From the IMG/VR virus record IMGVR_UViG_3300023284_001240, positions 1 through 34,321 of that record: a DNA stretch of 34,321 nucleotides; one strand, 5' to 3'. Of this stretch, positions 7,907-17,346 are shown piece after piece. A model generated the notes under the pieces. The model did not search any database. It had not been told where the DNA came from and saw only the letters and a list, made by a program, of their open reading frames with translations. How positions within the stretch are numbered: position 1 is the first letter of the stretch; each line of letters starts with the position of its first letter. Source of the stretch: a virus. The translations under genes were made by a program, and so were the position numbers.

Positions 7907-7908
7907 TC

Positions 7909-8271
7909 ATGGCAAAAGTAAAAGTGTTTGAGAGACCCGACGGCCACATTGAAGTTTTTCATTTTAATCTCAGGCTTAAAAATCCAGGAGAGTCAGATGA
8001 CGATTTCATTAATCGTGTTATGTCCAAATTAAAAAGGGATCGGCCAGACTATTTGACTTACACCGAACATGACAAAGACTCGGATGATGTACCGAATGAC
8101 AGAAAAGACAGGGATAAGTGGAGACTGAAGCCATCCGGGAAAGTGGAAGTGGACAATTCGATTGAGACCGACAAAGAGAAGAAAGACAAATCTCGCAAAG
8201 ATGCGAAGACAAAACTAAAAGCACTTGGATTGACAGACGAGGAAGTTGATGTCCTCACGGGGGCTGGATAA
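7909..8271 (+). CDS. Charged phage accessory protein next to fibre gene
   Basis: A protein of 120 residues that opens with KVKVFERPDGHIEVFHF, a beta motif seen in many small phage proteins beside fibre genes, followed by a highly charged Asp/Lys/Arg region and a short C-terminal helix (LGLTDEEVDVLTGAG). Its stop shares a base with the next ATG (TAATG at 8269-8273). Possibly a chaperone or assembly factor for the fibre; function is inferred from position only. Confidence 0.5.
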   Translation: MAKVKVFERPDGHIEVFHFNLRLKNPGESDDDFINRVMSKLKRDRPDYLTYTEHDKDSDDVPNDRKDRDKWRLKPSGKVEVDNSIETDKEKKDKSRKDAKTKLKALGLTDEEVDVLTGAG

Positions 8272-8978
8272 TGGCTGTTGGAGCGCTTGTCGCTGGCGGA
8301 CTTGCTCTCGGGAAATTTCTATCCAGTCGCGGTAAGAAAGCAAAGACAGAACAGAATCCGCTTTATATCCCACCGCCTTATGAACCCTCAAAATATGATG
8401 CTCCTTCCGCAGAGCAGCTTTTTCAGACCTATTCTGGGCGCGCGCGTGGGGAGGATGTCGGATTTGCTGAAGAAGATTTAGGCACAATGCGTGCCGAAGC
8501 CATTGATCAGGCAAAACTCGTTGAACGAGAGCTTAGCAGTAGGGGGATGCGGGGACGAAAAACCACTGGCGCTGTCACCACAGGGGGACAAGCAACCCTC
8601 AGGGAGAAATCAATTCTCGGGGGTCTTCAAGCCAGAAGCCAGTCACTCCGGGATATTGCGATCCGGAATGCGGTTCTGAAAAGAACAGAACAGAGCGAAG
8701 GAATTCAAGGGCTTTTTAATTTCCTCGGCGCGGAACGCAGTGAAGCGCATAATATTTTTGCCGATGAGTTTTCAAGGGCTGGGATCATCAATCAGGATAT
8801 CATCCGCCGCGACGATGAAGCTGCTGCGGTAAAGGCGTACAATGTGGCAAGGCAACGGGAGACAAGAGGTGCTGTTTTTGATTCGGTCAGCGAAGGGCTT
8901 ACTGGCGGCGGAAGTGGCGGGGTCGCAGGTCTGCTTGGAAGGTTTCTATCTCAGAGAAGTTTAAGCAATTATCGATAG
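8271..8978 (+). CDS. Probable internal virion/ejection protein
   Basis: A protein of 235 residues. A Gly/Ala hydrophobic N-terminal segment (AVGALVAGGLALGKFL) is followed by a Pro/Tyr-rich linker (LYIPPPYEPSKYDAP), a long Arg/Glu/Ala helix-rich body and a Gly-rich C-terminus (GGGSGGVAGLLGRFL). This layout recurs in podovirus internal core or ejection proteins such as T7 gp14-like or P22 gp7-like proteins, which enter the host envelope on infection. It is coupled to the upstream gene and precedes two further genes that fit the same block, including the polyvalent giant. No motif proves the role. Confidence 0.5.
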   Translation: MAVGALVAGGLALGKFLSSRGKKAKTEQNPLYIPPPYEPSKYDAPSAEQLFQTYSGRARGEDVGFAEEDLGTMRAEAIDQAKLVERELSSRGMRGRKTTGAVTTGGQATLREKSILGGLQARSQSLRDIAIRNAVLKRTEQSEGIQGLFNFLGAERSEAHNIFADEFSRAGIINQDIIRRDDEAAAVKAYNVARQRETRGAVFDSVSEGLTGGGSGGVAGLLGRFLSQRSLSNYR

Positions 8979-8987
8979 GGGTGATTT

Positions 8988-9410
8988 ATGCCAAGTTGGG
9001 TTGAAAAGTATGGACAAGCCAGTCAAGCGGTGGTTAAGAATCCTTTCCCTGCCATCAAAGAGAAACGTGAAAAAAAAGAAGAATCAGAAGTTGATTTCCA
9101 GAGGAAACTCGCCGTTGCTTTAGCTGGCCGGCAACAACCTTACGGTTTTGAAAGCGGTGAAGAAGCTCCGCAAACTATGGCTGGCTTGCCGCTCAAAAGT
9201 TTGAAGATGGGACGTGGCGGGAGATATCGGCCGACGTATGGGAAACAATTTGGTGGTGATGACTTGATGGCGATGCTTCAGGGCTTGATGGGTGACGAAG
9301 GGGATCAGCAGGTGCCGGATTGGGTTCCTGAAGAGCAAGCAGAAGCATACGCAAAAGCTCGAGCTGCTGGATACTCTGACGACGAGATCAAACGCCATTT
9401 GGGGGGCTAA
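8988..9410 (+). CDS. Hypothetical ejection-block protein
   Basis: A protein of 140 residues, basic in the first half (EKREKKEESEVDFQRKLA), Gly/Met-rich in the middle, and ending in an acidic helix with AAGYSDDEIKRHL, a short helical motif common in phage polyvalent proteins. No family recognised. It begins nine bases after the upstream stop, and its own stop directly abuts the ATG of the 2386-residue gene, so the products are probably made together and may act in the same virion complex. Confidence 0.5.
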   Translation: MPSWVEKYGQASQAVVKNPFPAIKEKREKKEESEVDFQRKLAVALAGRQQPYGFESGEEAPQTMAGLPLKSLKMGRGGRYRPTYGKQFGGDDLMAMLQGLMGDEGDQQVPDWVPEEQAEAYAKARAAGYSDDEIKRHLGG

Positions 9411-12400
9411 ATGCCCCGAGCCACGCTTGAATCTCTTTTCGGTGGGAATGGAAAACAGAAACCGCAACAACCAACCCTTGATCAAATTTTTGCATCCGAC
9501 CAAAAAAGATCCCCAATAAAACAGATATTTAGTGCGGAACCCGGGGAAGAGCCGATCCGTATCCGTGGCGATAAAGCCGTTGCTTTTGATATCGCTGGAT
9601 TCCTTGGAAAGAAAGCGCTTCGGCATCAGATCCAGAAAATGGGGCAGTACAATCGAAGCGCCGTAACAGGAGCGTTGCGGGCGGCGGAGAACGTAGTTCG
9701 GATCCCGCGCTTTCTTTTGGAAGCAGCGCTTTCAGCTTCAGCGAGTCCTATTGACGGGCCACAGGTCACGCCTTTTAGAGCCCCAAAAGCACCAACCCCT
9801 CGAATCTTCCAAGGCAATCCGGTCGAGCGCGTGTTCGCTGACATGGCCAAAGAAACGGATGTCTTTCACCAAAAGTACGGTCCTAAACCAGAAGAGATGC
9901 AATCTTTCATTCAGGAATCAATCAAACAGGGCAAACGACCGGATCAGAAGGATCTTGATCGGTTCGTGCGTGATAAAAGCCTCAATCTTGAGAAGCTTGT
10001 CGGCGCCGGGAATTATCCAGAAGCCGCGAACTATATCGGCCATCAAGTGCTTTTGAATGCTCCGTACATGCTCACGACTCTCGGGCTGACGATTGCAACC
10101 GGCGGCGCATCGCCGGCGCTCCTGGGATTTGCAACAGCGTACGGCGCTGCGCAGCAGTACGGGGAGATTGAGGAGCGCCCAGACATCTCTCAGCAAGAAA
10201 AGCTTGAGGCATCCTGGTTATCCGGTCTGGCCGAAGGCATCCCTGAGATGGTTTCAGCGCGGGTTTTCCCTTATGCCGTTCGCTTATTTAAGACGGTCGG
10301 AACCAAGGCCGGGAAAGCCGCGATTGTCGGCGGACTTAACCGTGCGGTTGCTAGCTTGAAGGCCGTAGGGAGCCCGATTCTCTCCGAGGCCGCGGAAGAA
10401 TTCGTGACAGAAATCGCCCAAAACATGGTCACCCAGCATTACGCGATTGAGGACGGTATTACGAGGAAAGAAGTGCTTCGGCGAGCCACTGAAGCGGCTG
10501 TCATCGGCGGGGTTTCCGGTGGATTATTTCATGTGCCAGCGTCAGCTTTGCTCGGACTTCAGAGAGCGGAATCGACCAAAGAGATGACCCGGGAACAGCT
10601 CGTCCAAATGCACGCTGAGATCACGCTTCAGCTTAAAGGTATCGAGGGTCTTAAACCCCCGGAATCTGTGACCGCGGACGCGATCGCTGCCCTTGATCAG
10701 ATAGAGAAAATGTTGGCTCGGGAGACCCATCAGGACGAGGGCGCCACCAATTTTGAGGAGAACATCATCCCGGAAATCGCGGCTGAGACCATCGTCGATC
10801 AAGCTGAAAGGGGATGGGATCCCGCGGAAAACACCAGACTCCACCAGGAACTCGCAGAAGTTATCCAGAATGAAGCTGACACACTCAGGGAAGCCAACGA
10901 ATTAGGGCGTGTGACAGGTAAAGGGGCAAACCTCTACTTAACGCCTGAAGGTAAGACGTTAAGATTCCAAAGCGTGCTCCTCAAAATGCCGGATGGCAGC
11001 ATTCCCGAGACCGATCAAGACTATGTTGCGCTTGCCAGATTTAGGCTTGAGAAGGGCCAAGGACAGGAATCCAGTCTAGATGAATATAAGGCTGTCAAGT
11101 TCCTACTTGAGAATGGGAAGGTAGTTAAAGCCGAGGAGATCGTGAATTTAGCATCAGAAGAGAATATCGCTCTCAAAGAGGGTGCTACGGCGTACGGTGA
11201 CGTGGCTGAGGCTGTGGCCGTTGCGCAATCGAAGGCGACTTGGTATCAGCAGCTATCATCTCGGAGAAAGGCTCTTATACAGCAGACCTGGGCGAAAATC
11301 AAGGCCCGTGGATGGGTGGATTTGAGGGGTGAAATCCTTGAAGATCCCGGCCAGATCGCCACCGCTCTTTCGATCTTTCGAAACCCCTCAATCGAGCAGT
11401 TCCACGCCCTCTATCTGGATGGAGAAAATCGGGTGATTGCGCACACCATGATCACAAGCGGCCGGGTTGACGGAGTGGAGCCAAAAGATGCCGAAGTCTA
11501 TTTTAAGATCGGGGATCGAGCCCGGAGGACGGGTGCGGCAAAAGTGGTCCTTTTGCATAATCATCCTTCTGGTCGCGCGCAACCCTCAAAAGAAGACGTT
11601 GCTATGACTGTGGCAATGGCGCGGCGTGTGCCTTTGGGAGTCAATCTCTCGCATATCGTGATTGATGACGGCGAATATTCAGCGATCACGCCAACCGGAA
11701 CAGATTCAAAAATTGAATTTGGAGAATTTGATCTTTCCCGGTCCTACGACTTGGCAAGAGGCGAGCAGATACAAGACCCGGACGACATTGCCCAACTGTT
11801 CAGAACCGTACAGCTCGGGCAAAACAACGCCAGTCTCGTTTTGATGGACAAAGGGAATCGAGTGCTTGGGATCGAGAACATCCCGGGATCTTGGCTCGGC
11901 AAAAAGATGTCTGCGAACCTCAATGAGATCATCCGGGACAAACTCAAGGAATACGGAGCCGGGAGTTATGTCATCACTTCCGCCCAGGAAGAAATCAAGA
12001 ATCTTTCACCCGCTCTTTTACCGCCCAGAGTCCTGGATGTCATTCAAGTGACTGACGATGGATCGTTTGAGTCCGTTCGTGAGAAATCGGTAGGTTATTT
12101 CGGATCCCGGGTTCCAGATCCAACACCGAAAGCAAAAAGACTCTTTGAGGAAGGAGCTCCTTACGGGAAGCAATGGTTTACGGATGCCGAACAAGCGATT
12201 GAAGAGCGAATGCCAGCTCGGGCCCCACGTGAGCAAGTGGAAGGAATCCTTCGATCGTGGGGAGTGAAGACAGCAGAACTTGAAGACACCGGGCTCTCTG
12301 AATTTTTGCTTTCAAAAGAAACGTTTACGAAACAAGAAGTAATTGATTTTATTCGGGCGAATCAGATTGAGGTTCGGGAGGTTCTCCGGGGCGACTATGA

Positions 12401-15400
12401 GAACTTGCTCACATCCGAGAGCGATACATTACAGATGCGACAGACCATGGAAGACCAACTGACGAGGATGTATTCATCTGATGTGGATAAGGCGGCTTGG
12501 GAAAATTACGACGCAGGTGGGAAAGAGTTTCTGCAAGAAAAATATCCTAATGAAATAGCGCAATACGAAAGACTCGTAGCTAAGCATATCGAAGCATCTG
12601 AGCGAATACGAGAAAGCGGTGTAACGGGACCCACCAAATTCGCATCCCATCAACTCCCAGGCGGAGAGAATTACCGGGAAGTGTTGCTGACATTGCCGTC
12701 AGCCGAATCCACTCCTGTCCAAACGAAGGATGGAAAATGGACGTTAGATGTAGGCCAAGGGCAGACGATGGGCGTTTATGAAACCGAAGCAGCAGCTATT
12801 GAAGGAGCGAAAAAGTGGGGACAAACGGGCTTTAGAGGTGGGCATTTTGACGAACCCAACATCCTCGCACATGTCCGTTTAAACGACCGCACGGATTCAG
12901 AAGGCCGAAAGATTCTTTTCATTGAAGAGCTTCAGAGTGATTGGGGGCAAGCATTAAGAAGAGGCAAGGATGTACCAAAAATGCCTTTTGCCAAAATATG
13001 GCACGAACTCGCACTCAAACGAATCCTGCGAATGGCAACAGAAGAAGGATATGACGCGATCGGGTGGACGACAGGGGAACAGCAGACGGATAGATATGAT
13101 TTAAGCAAGCGCCTGATGGAAGTGAAAATCGGGCCGGGGGGCAGAAGTCATGTTTTGGATATCGATGCTTGGGACAAATCTGGTGAACATGTAATCAGGC
13201 AAAGCGATATCCCGAAAGAAAAATTGCAGGATTATATTGGTAAGGAATTAGCGGAAAGAGCTTTACGAGAAGGTGCTTTACAGCAGGTTAAATCTTATGG
13301 AGGACTGGATCTCAAAGTCGGCGGGGAAGGCATGAAAGCCTTTTACGACCGCATGATCCCGCAATTCCTTAACAAGTACACGAAGAAATGGGGCGGCCGC
13401 GTCACCGAAACGACAATCGAATCAAAGATCGGGAAGCAGGACGTAAGGTATACGCCAAATTTCGAGGTTCGAACCGCACTAAGAAAGAACGACAATCTTG
13501 GGTTTGACAGCACAACTCAAGCCCTTGAAGCAATTTTAACGCATCCTGATTTTGCGCAACGATGGGATGTTCCCCGCGTTGATGCTTTAATCATCGAAGG
13601 ATGGCGAGAAGATCAAGTGGGGGCATTGGAAAGGCCGCCTGTTCACGCTCTTGAAATAACCCCATCCATGAAATACGACATCACCATGAAAGGACAGTCG
13701 ATGTTCCGGGAGGCCCCGGAACCTTACGGCCGCGAGATCGACAGAGACAAGCTAGAGCGATTGAGAAAAGCCACGGCAAAAGCAAAGGAAGTCCTCACGC
13801 AATATGAGCAGAAAAACCTTGAGCAAGCACATGAAACGATTCAGTCAAAGCCCGCAAAAGAACGGATATCGGCAAGGGCCAGCCTTTCAAAGTTTGTGAC
13901 GAATGTGCGCACGTCTTTTATCAGCGCATTTTTGCCGGTCAAACAGATGGAACGGGAAGTTTACAAAATGGCCGGAGAAACGCAGCCAAGACTTGATATT
14001 GCCCGGAAACTTGAGCAGGTAGCCGGCGCCCGGGGAAAGGCGGAAGCAGACATCGTTGAGTTTGAGAGGGAAGTCTTAAAGCCGATCAAGGCTCATTATG
14101 ACGATTTCAACGTCTATCTTTTTCTTAACCGGACGATCGACCGCCTAAAAACTGGCCTTGACGCGCAAACTCAACAGATGTTTTTTTTCAAAAATCCGCG
14201 GCGGGTTGGCGGATGGACAGTTGAACGTGCTGAAGCGGCATTACGTGGTCTGCAAAAAAAGATTGGCGTTTATGAATATGCTCGTCTTGAAGCCGCGGCG
14301 GCTGTGTTCCAGCGCCACACCGAGAAGTCTCTTCTGCTCCAGGTCCAATCCGGAAGGATGTCGCATGAGCTTTTTAATACCATCAAAGGGATGAACGATT
14401 TTTACGCGCCGTTCAAGGTCATGAAATACTTTGAGGAAATGGAATCGATTAAGGGAAGTGCCGGCCGTAGGATTGCAACAACCACACAATTGACAAAAGC
14501 GATCGTCGGCATCACGGATGAAGATTTTAAGATCCAAGATATTCTGCAAGCCACCGCCGAACAGATTTATAAATCCCGGATCTTGGCTGAGAAAAACCTG
14601 AAGATGAACGAAGTCGCCAAGCTGACTCTTTTGGATAAAGAAGGGGCCCTGATCCGGCAGCTTGAACCGGGTGAGGACACGCGGGAAGGCTACTCTGAGG
14701 TATCGTTTTTTACGGACGGTATTAAAGTGTCCTATGAAATGCCTGAAGCTGTCGCAGAGCCTTTAAACGGTCTCAACCAGACGCAGACAGGCCAGTTTGC
14801 AAAAGTGCTTGCTGTGGCAGCGGTTCCAATGCGCATGGGCGCAACGTCGGCTAATCTTGCGTTTCAGGTTGTGAACCTTGTTTTTGCCGATCTGCCGCGC
14901 TCAAGTTTGGTCTCAAAGTATGGAGTCACTAAAGCGGAAGACCTAATCCGATTCCCACTTGAGTTCATTTATTCGTTTTACACTTCTTTTGGAGCGAATG
15001 TTTTCGGACAAGACAATGAACTTTACATGAATTTTTTGAAAAGTGGGTCAGCGAACTCGACCATTGCGCGCGTGCTCCGGCCGGCCGCATTTAAACCGCG
15101 TCTGCTTGGCCGTAAAATTTATGATCCCCGTAACATTCTTGAGACGATGGACCATATCTCAAATGCGATTGAAGAAACAAACAAGATCCTCGGATTTAAA
15201 CGCGCGTTAAGGATGGAAGGTTTTGCAAAGCTTTCTAAGGCCGAACAGGTAGCCAAGCTTCAGGAGATCGTGGCCGAGGTCAGGAACTATTCCGGAAGTC
15301 CGGATTTCTCGCGGCGAGGACGTGTGACCGGGACCGCGAATCTTCTTTTCATGTTCTTGAACGCTCGCATCCAGGGTGTCACCGCTGATTTTTCTCGGAT

Positions 15401-16571
15401 GTCCGGTAAAACAGGAGCGAAAGAGGCTGGGGTTGCGTGGGCGAGGATGATGACCGCAATCGGGATCCCTGCACTTGCTTTAGCGCTTGTGAATCATTCC
15501 GATGACGAACTTGAAAAAGATTTTTATCAGGTCTCAGACGTTGAACGAGAAAACTATTTCATGATCCCGACCGAGAAATTCTTTACAAACCAACACGGCC
15601 AGAAAGTCAGGGAATATTATCGGATCCCGAAACGTGAGATCGTCAAGCTTATGTCGAATCTGATTGAGAAGGCGGTCGAATATGCGAAGAAAGACAACCC
15701 CTTTGCCTTAGCCGAATACGCCGCGTATTTCCTTCAGGACATTTTCCCGGTCAATATTCAGGGTGAAACGGTCGAAGAGGTCGGCGAAAGCGTTTTGGCG
15801 AGCACAAATCCTTTGATCAAAGCGCCGCTTGAATATACGCTTGGCCGAAACTTTTTTTTCCATCGGGACATTATCCCGCGAAAGCTTGAGAAGGTCTCTC
15901 CGGCGCTTCAGTACACGGATCTCACACCTGAGGTTTACAGGAAAGCCGGTGAAAAACTAGGTGTCTCTCCGATGAAACTTTATCAGCTCGTCAGGTCTTT
16001 GACCGCCGGACTGTTCACTCAATTTGATATTTTGGAGCCGTTACCCGGTCGCAGCAAGCTTTCAACGATGCCGATATTCAAAAGATTTTTCCGGTCCGCT
16101 TATGTTGATTCAAAAGATTTTGTGGACAAGATCCGTACTTTCCAGACAGCCGGCGAAGATCAAAGGATCACGCTTCTCAGACAAGCCGAAGATTTTTATG
16201 AGGTGCTCAAAGACCTGCCGCCAAAAGAACAGATGGCAAAACTCAAGCCGATTAAGGAACGAAACAAAGCCTTATACAACAAGATCGAGGATGTGATCAA
16301 AGCCGAGCATGTGGGTTTGAATTGGCAGGACCGGTGGATTAAAGGGCTTGGGGTCAGGAACGAGGTCAGATCAAAATTTATTTATAGCATGCTTCGGGAA
16401 ATGCCGCAAGACGAACGCTCTAAAGCCCTTGCGATTCTAGCAGCTAAGAAGGTCGTCTCAAAAGAAGTGATGAAACAGATCATCGCTTTGACGCTTGTTG
16501 GAAAGTTTAAGGACGAAGTGTCTAACAAAAAACTTCTTGAGAAAACCATTAAGGAGCTTGTTCAGGCATGA
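9411..16571 (+). CDS. Giant polyvalent phage protein with RadC/JAMM domain
   Basis: A protein of 2386 residues. The first 400 include several hydrophobic helices (about 205-250 and 370-385) and SEAAEEFVTEIAQNM. A RadC-type JAMM metalloprotease fold spans about 640-770: E662, then H716-N-H718-P-S-G and S726/D729 form the expected zinc ligand set. A phage-specific domain at about 1100-1430 carries GGHFDEPNILAHVRLNDR, IEELQSDWGQ (1172 on) and GWTTGEQQ. The last 600 residues hold membrane-like helices (about 1800-1835 and 2010-2030) and the conserved polyvalent tail. Such proteins are thought to be injected with DNA and act in the new host. RadC-like domains sit in DNA-repair or anti-restriction settings; the actual substrate is unknown. 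Confidence 0.8.
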   Translation: MPRATLESLFGGNGKQKPQQPTLDQIFASDQKRSPIKQIFSAEPGEEPIRIRGDKAVAFDIAGFLGKKALRHQIQKMGQYNRSAVTGALRAAENVVRIPRFLLEAALSASASPIDGPQVTPFRAPKAPTPRIFQGNPVERVFADMAKETDVFHQKYGPKPEEMQSFIQESIKQGKRPDQKDLDRFVRDKSLNLEKLVGAGNYPEAANYIGHQVLLNAPYMLTTLGLTIATGGASPALLGFATAYGAAQQYGEIEERPDISQQEKLEASWLSGLAEGIPEMVSARVFPYAVRLFKTVGTKAGKAAIVGGLNRAVASLKAVGSPILSEAAEEFVTEIAQNMVTQHYAIEDGITRKEVLRRATEAAVIGGVSGGLFHVPASALLGLQRAESTKEMTREQLVQMHAEITLQLKGIEGLKPPESVTADAIAALDQIEKMLARETHQDEGATNFEENIIPEIAAETIVDQAERGWDPAENTRLHQELAEVIQNEADTLREANELGRVTGKGANLYLTPEGKTLRFQSVLLKMPDGSIPETDQDYVALARFRLEKGQGQESSLDEYKAVKFLLENGKVVKAEEIVNLASEENIALKEGATAYGDVAEAVAVAQSKATWYQQLSSRRKALIQQTWAKIKARGWVDLRGEILEDPGQIATALSIFRNPSIEQFHALYLDGENRVIAHTMITSGRVDGVEPKDAEVYFKIGDRARRTGAAKVVLLHNHPSGRAQPSKEDVAMTVAMARRVPLGVNLSHIVIDDGEYSAITPTGTDSKIEFGEFDLSRSYDLARGEQIQDPDDIAQLFRTVQLGQNNASLVLMDKGNRVLGIENIPGSWLGKKMSANLNEIIRDKLKEYGAGSYVITSAQEEIKNLSPALLPPRVLDVIQVTDDGSFESVREKSVGYFGSRVPDPTPKAKRLFEEGAPYGKQWFTDAEQAIEERMPARAPREQVEGILRSWGVKTAELEDTGLSEFLLSKETFTKQEVIDFIRANQIEVREVLRGDYENLLTSESDTLQMRQTMEDQLTRMYSSDVDKAAWENYDAGGKEFLQEKYPNEIAQYERLVAKHIEASERIRESGVTGPTKFASHQLPGGENYREVLLTLPSAESTPVQTKDGKWTLDVGQGQTMGVYETEAAAIEGAKKWGQTGFRGGHFDEPNILAHVRLNDRTDSEGRKILFIEELQSDWGQALRRGKDVPKMPFAKIWHELALKRILRMATEEGYDAIGWTTGEQQTDRYDLSKRLMEVKIGPGGRSHVLDIDAWDKSGEHVIRQSDIPKEKLQDYIGKELAERALREGALQQVKSYGGLDLKVGGEGMKAFYDRMIPQFLNKYTKKWGGRVTETTIESKIGKQDVRYTPNFEVRTALRKNDNLGFDSTTQALEAILTHPDFAQRWDVPRVDALIIEGWREDQVGALERPPVHALEITPSMKYDITMKGQSMFREAPEPYGREIDRDKLERLRKATAKAKEVLTQYEQKNLEQAHETIQSKPAKERISARASLSKFVTNVRTSFISAFLPVKQMEREVYKMAGETQPRLDIARKLEQVAGARGKAEADIVEFEREVLKPIKAHYDDFNVYLFLNRTIDRLKTGLDAQTQQMFFFKNPRRVGGWTVERAEAALRGLQKKIGVYEYARLEAAAAVFQRHTEKSLLLQVQSGRMSHELFNTIKGMNDFYAPFKVMKYFEEMESIKGSAGRRIATTTQLTKAIVGITDEDFKIQDILQATAEQIYKSRILAEKNLKMNEVAKLTLLDKEGALIRQLEPGEDTREGYSEVSFFTDGIKVSYEMPEAVAEPLNGLNQTQTGQFAKVLAVAAVPMRMGATSANLAFQVVNLVFADLPRSSLVSKYGVTKAEDLIRFPLEFIYSFYTSFGANVFGQDNELYMNFLKSGSANSTIARVLRPAAFKPRLLGRKIYDPRNILETMDHISNAIEETNKILGFKRALRMEGFAKLSKAEQVAKLQEIVAEVRNYSGSPDFSRRGRVTGTANLLFMFLNARIQGVTADFSRMSGKTGAKEAGVAWARMMTAIGIPALALALVNHSDDELEKDFYQVSDVERENYFMIPTEKFFTNQHGQKVREYYRIPKREIVKLMSNLIEKAVEYAKKDNPFALAEYAAYFLQDIFPVNIQGETVEEVGESVLASTNPLIKAPLEYTLGRNFFFHRDIIPRKLEKVSPALQYTDLTPEVYRKAGEKLGVSPMKLYQLVRSLTAGLFTQFDILEPLPGRSKLSTMPIFKRFFRSAYVDSKDFVDKIRTFQTAGEDQRITLLRQAEDFYEVLKDLPPKEQMAKLKPIKERNKALYNKIEDVIKAEHVGLNWQDRWIKGLGVRNEVRSKFIYSMLREMPQDERSKALAILAAKKVVSKEVMKQIIALTLVGKFKDEVSNKKLLEKTIKELVQA

Positions 16572-16675
16572 GCTTTTTATTGATTAAAGTGATGTACGCG
16601 ATTGGGGTCATAGTTTTTGTGTTTTTCCTTGATTGCGGTATAAAAAAAATTTCAGGGCAGACCCATGGCAAATGA
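16568..16675 (+). CDS. 35-residue single-span membrane peptide
   Basis: The ATG overlaps the stop of the giant gene as ATGA at 16568-16571, and the stop lies inside the next gene's start region (overlap of 11 bases). The peptide is almost entirely one hydrophobic segment (about residues 3-22, including YAIGVIVFVFFLDCG), then a short basic tail. Coupling on both sides and the clean membrane segment support translation. Role unknown; perhaps a small helper of the ejection apparatus. Confidence 0.45.
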   Translation: MSFLLIKVMYAIGVIVFVFFLDCGIKKISGQTHGK

Positions 16676-17087
16676 ATTTAAGGTCGCGGAAGCGTTAAAA
16701 AAAAGGCGGTCGGATGCGACTGAACTGGCGGCGTTAATAACCCAGCACGAAGGATTGGCAAAGAACCAGACGCCTTTCAGAATCACGGATCCGTCGATGG
16801 AGAAGTGGACAAGCATGTTTGATTCCACGATTAAAGCGCCGCTGGATACCGAGGCAAAAAAACCGAAAGGTCGTGAGAATTTCTTGTTTGTCCCGGAAGG
16901 CGGCGACGTTCCCGGAATGGTGCAGGAGCAGATGCGCCGGTATTCTGAACGAAATCCGAAGTGGGATCTTCAGCAAGGCATAGAAAAATTTGATCAGACC
17001 GGCGCTGCTGGCAAATTAAAATTCCTCGCCGAAGAAGGACACGAAGGTAAAAGACCGCTTTCGTATTATTTTCCAAAAAAAGGTTGA
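16665..17087 (+). CDS. Hypothetical protein at end of structural unit
   Basis: A protein of 140 residues, soluble and basic, with ALKKRRSDATELAALI at the start, Pro/Gly turns in the middle (FLFVPEGGDVPGM) and a C-terminal AGKLKFLAEEGHEGKRPLSYYFPKKG. No family recognised. It is the last gene before the promoter and structured leader at 17.08-17.35 kb; its stop codon region overlaps the candidate -35 box. Probably a late gene of the virion/ejection block. Confidence 0.6.
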   Translation: MANEFKVAEALKKRRSDATELAALITQHEGLAKNQTPFRITDPSMEKWTSMFDSTIKAPLDTEAKKPKGRENFLFVPEGGDVPGMVQEQMRRYSERNPKWDLQQGIEKFDQTGAAGKLKFLAEEGHEGKRPLSYYFPKKG

Positions 17088-17111
17088 CTTTTAATTTGAC
17101 CTGCCGATAAT
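17084..17111 (+). promoter_or_regulatory. Sigma-70-type promoter for the early region
   Basis: TTGACT (17084-17089), a 16-base spacer and GATAAT (17106-17111): five of six matches to each consensus box. It overlaps the end of the preceding gene and points into the replication/accessory region, giving a transcript start near 17118. Confidence 0.6.
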
Positions 17112-17142
17112 GTGATTATGAAAACCCGCCAAAGGAAACCCA

Positions 17143-17346
17143 ATGGTTCTTCCAAACAAAAAAATTAAAGCCCGGCGTCTGTTTAGACTCACCTCTACCG
17201 TTGTGTATGCAACGGCCTTTGGCGGGACAGCGCCGGGCCCCTTTTCTGTGCCGGACAACCACGAAAACCTAACAGGCGTGGGGCGTGGGATCGGGAGGCA
17301 CAAACACGCCAATTTAGCCTCCCCTCCGGCCGAACTTATATCATGA
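17143..17346 (+). CDS. Leader ORF coupled to replication gene
   Basis: A 67-residue ORF with AAAGGA at 17131-17136 spaced six bases from its ATG. Its stop overlaps the next ATG (ATGA at 17343), a gene that lacks an SD of its own. The product is basic at the N-terminus (LPNKKIKARRLFR), then Gly/Pro/Ser/His-rich, without a recognisable family. The same bases form several strong hairpins, so coding pressure here is uncertain: it may be a genuine small protein, or a leader whose translation governs downstream initiation. Confidence 0.4.
   Translation: MVLPNKKIKARRLFRLTSTVVYATAFGGTAPGPFSVPDNHENLTGVGRGIGRHKHANLASPPAELIS
17170..17323 (+). other. Structured leader RNA candidate
   Basis: A perfect eight-pair outer stem, GCCCGGCG (17170-17177) with CGCCGGGC (17231-17238), encloses a GTCT-AGAC hairpin (17177-17188) and a perfect six-pair CCGTTG-CAACGG hairpin (17198-17215). 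It is followed by CCCCTTTT. Further on, GGGAGGC (17293-17299) pairs with GCCTCCC (17317-17323), while GGCGTG, present twice (17275 and 17282), can compete by pairing with CACGCC (17305-17310). This looks like a multi-branched regulatory leader; I could not match it to a known riboswitch. Confidence 0.45.

Noticed and set aside
17118-17168. A 16-codon ORF right at the predicted transcript start
   Set aside because: No SD, and the 67-residue ORF that follows has a better SD and coupling to the replication gene; treated as incidental.
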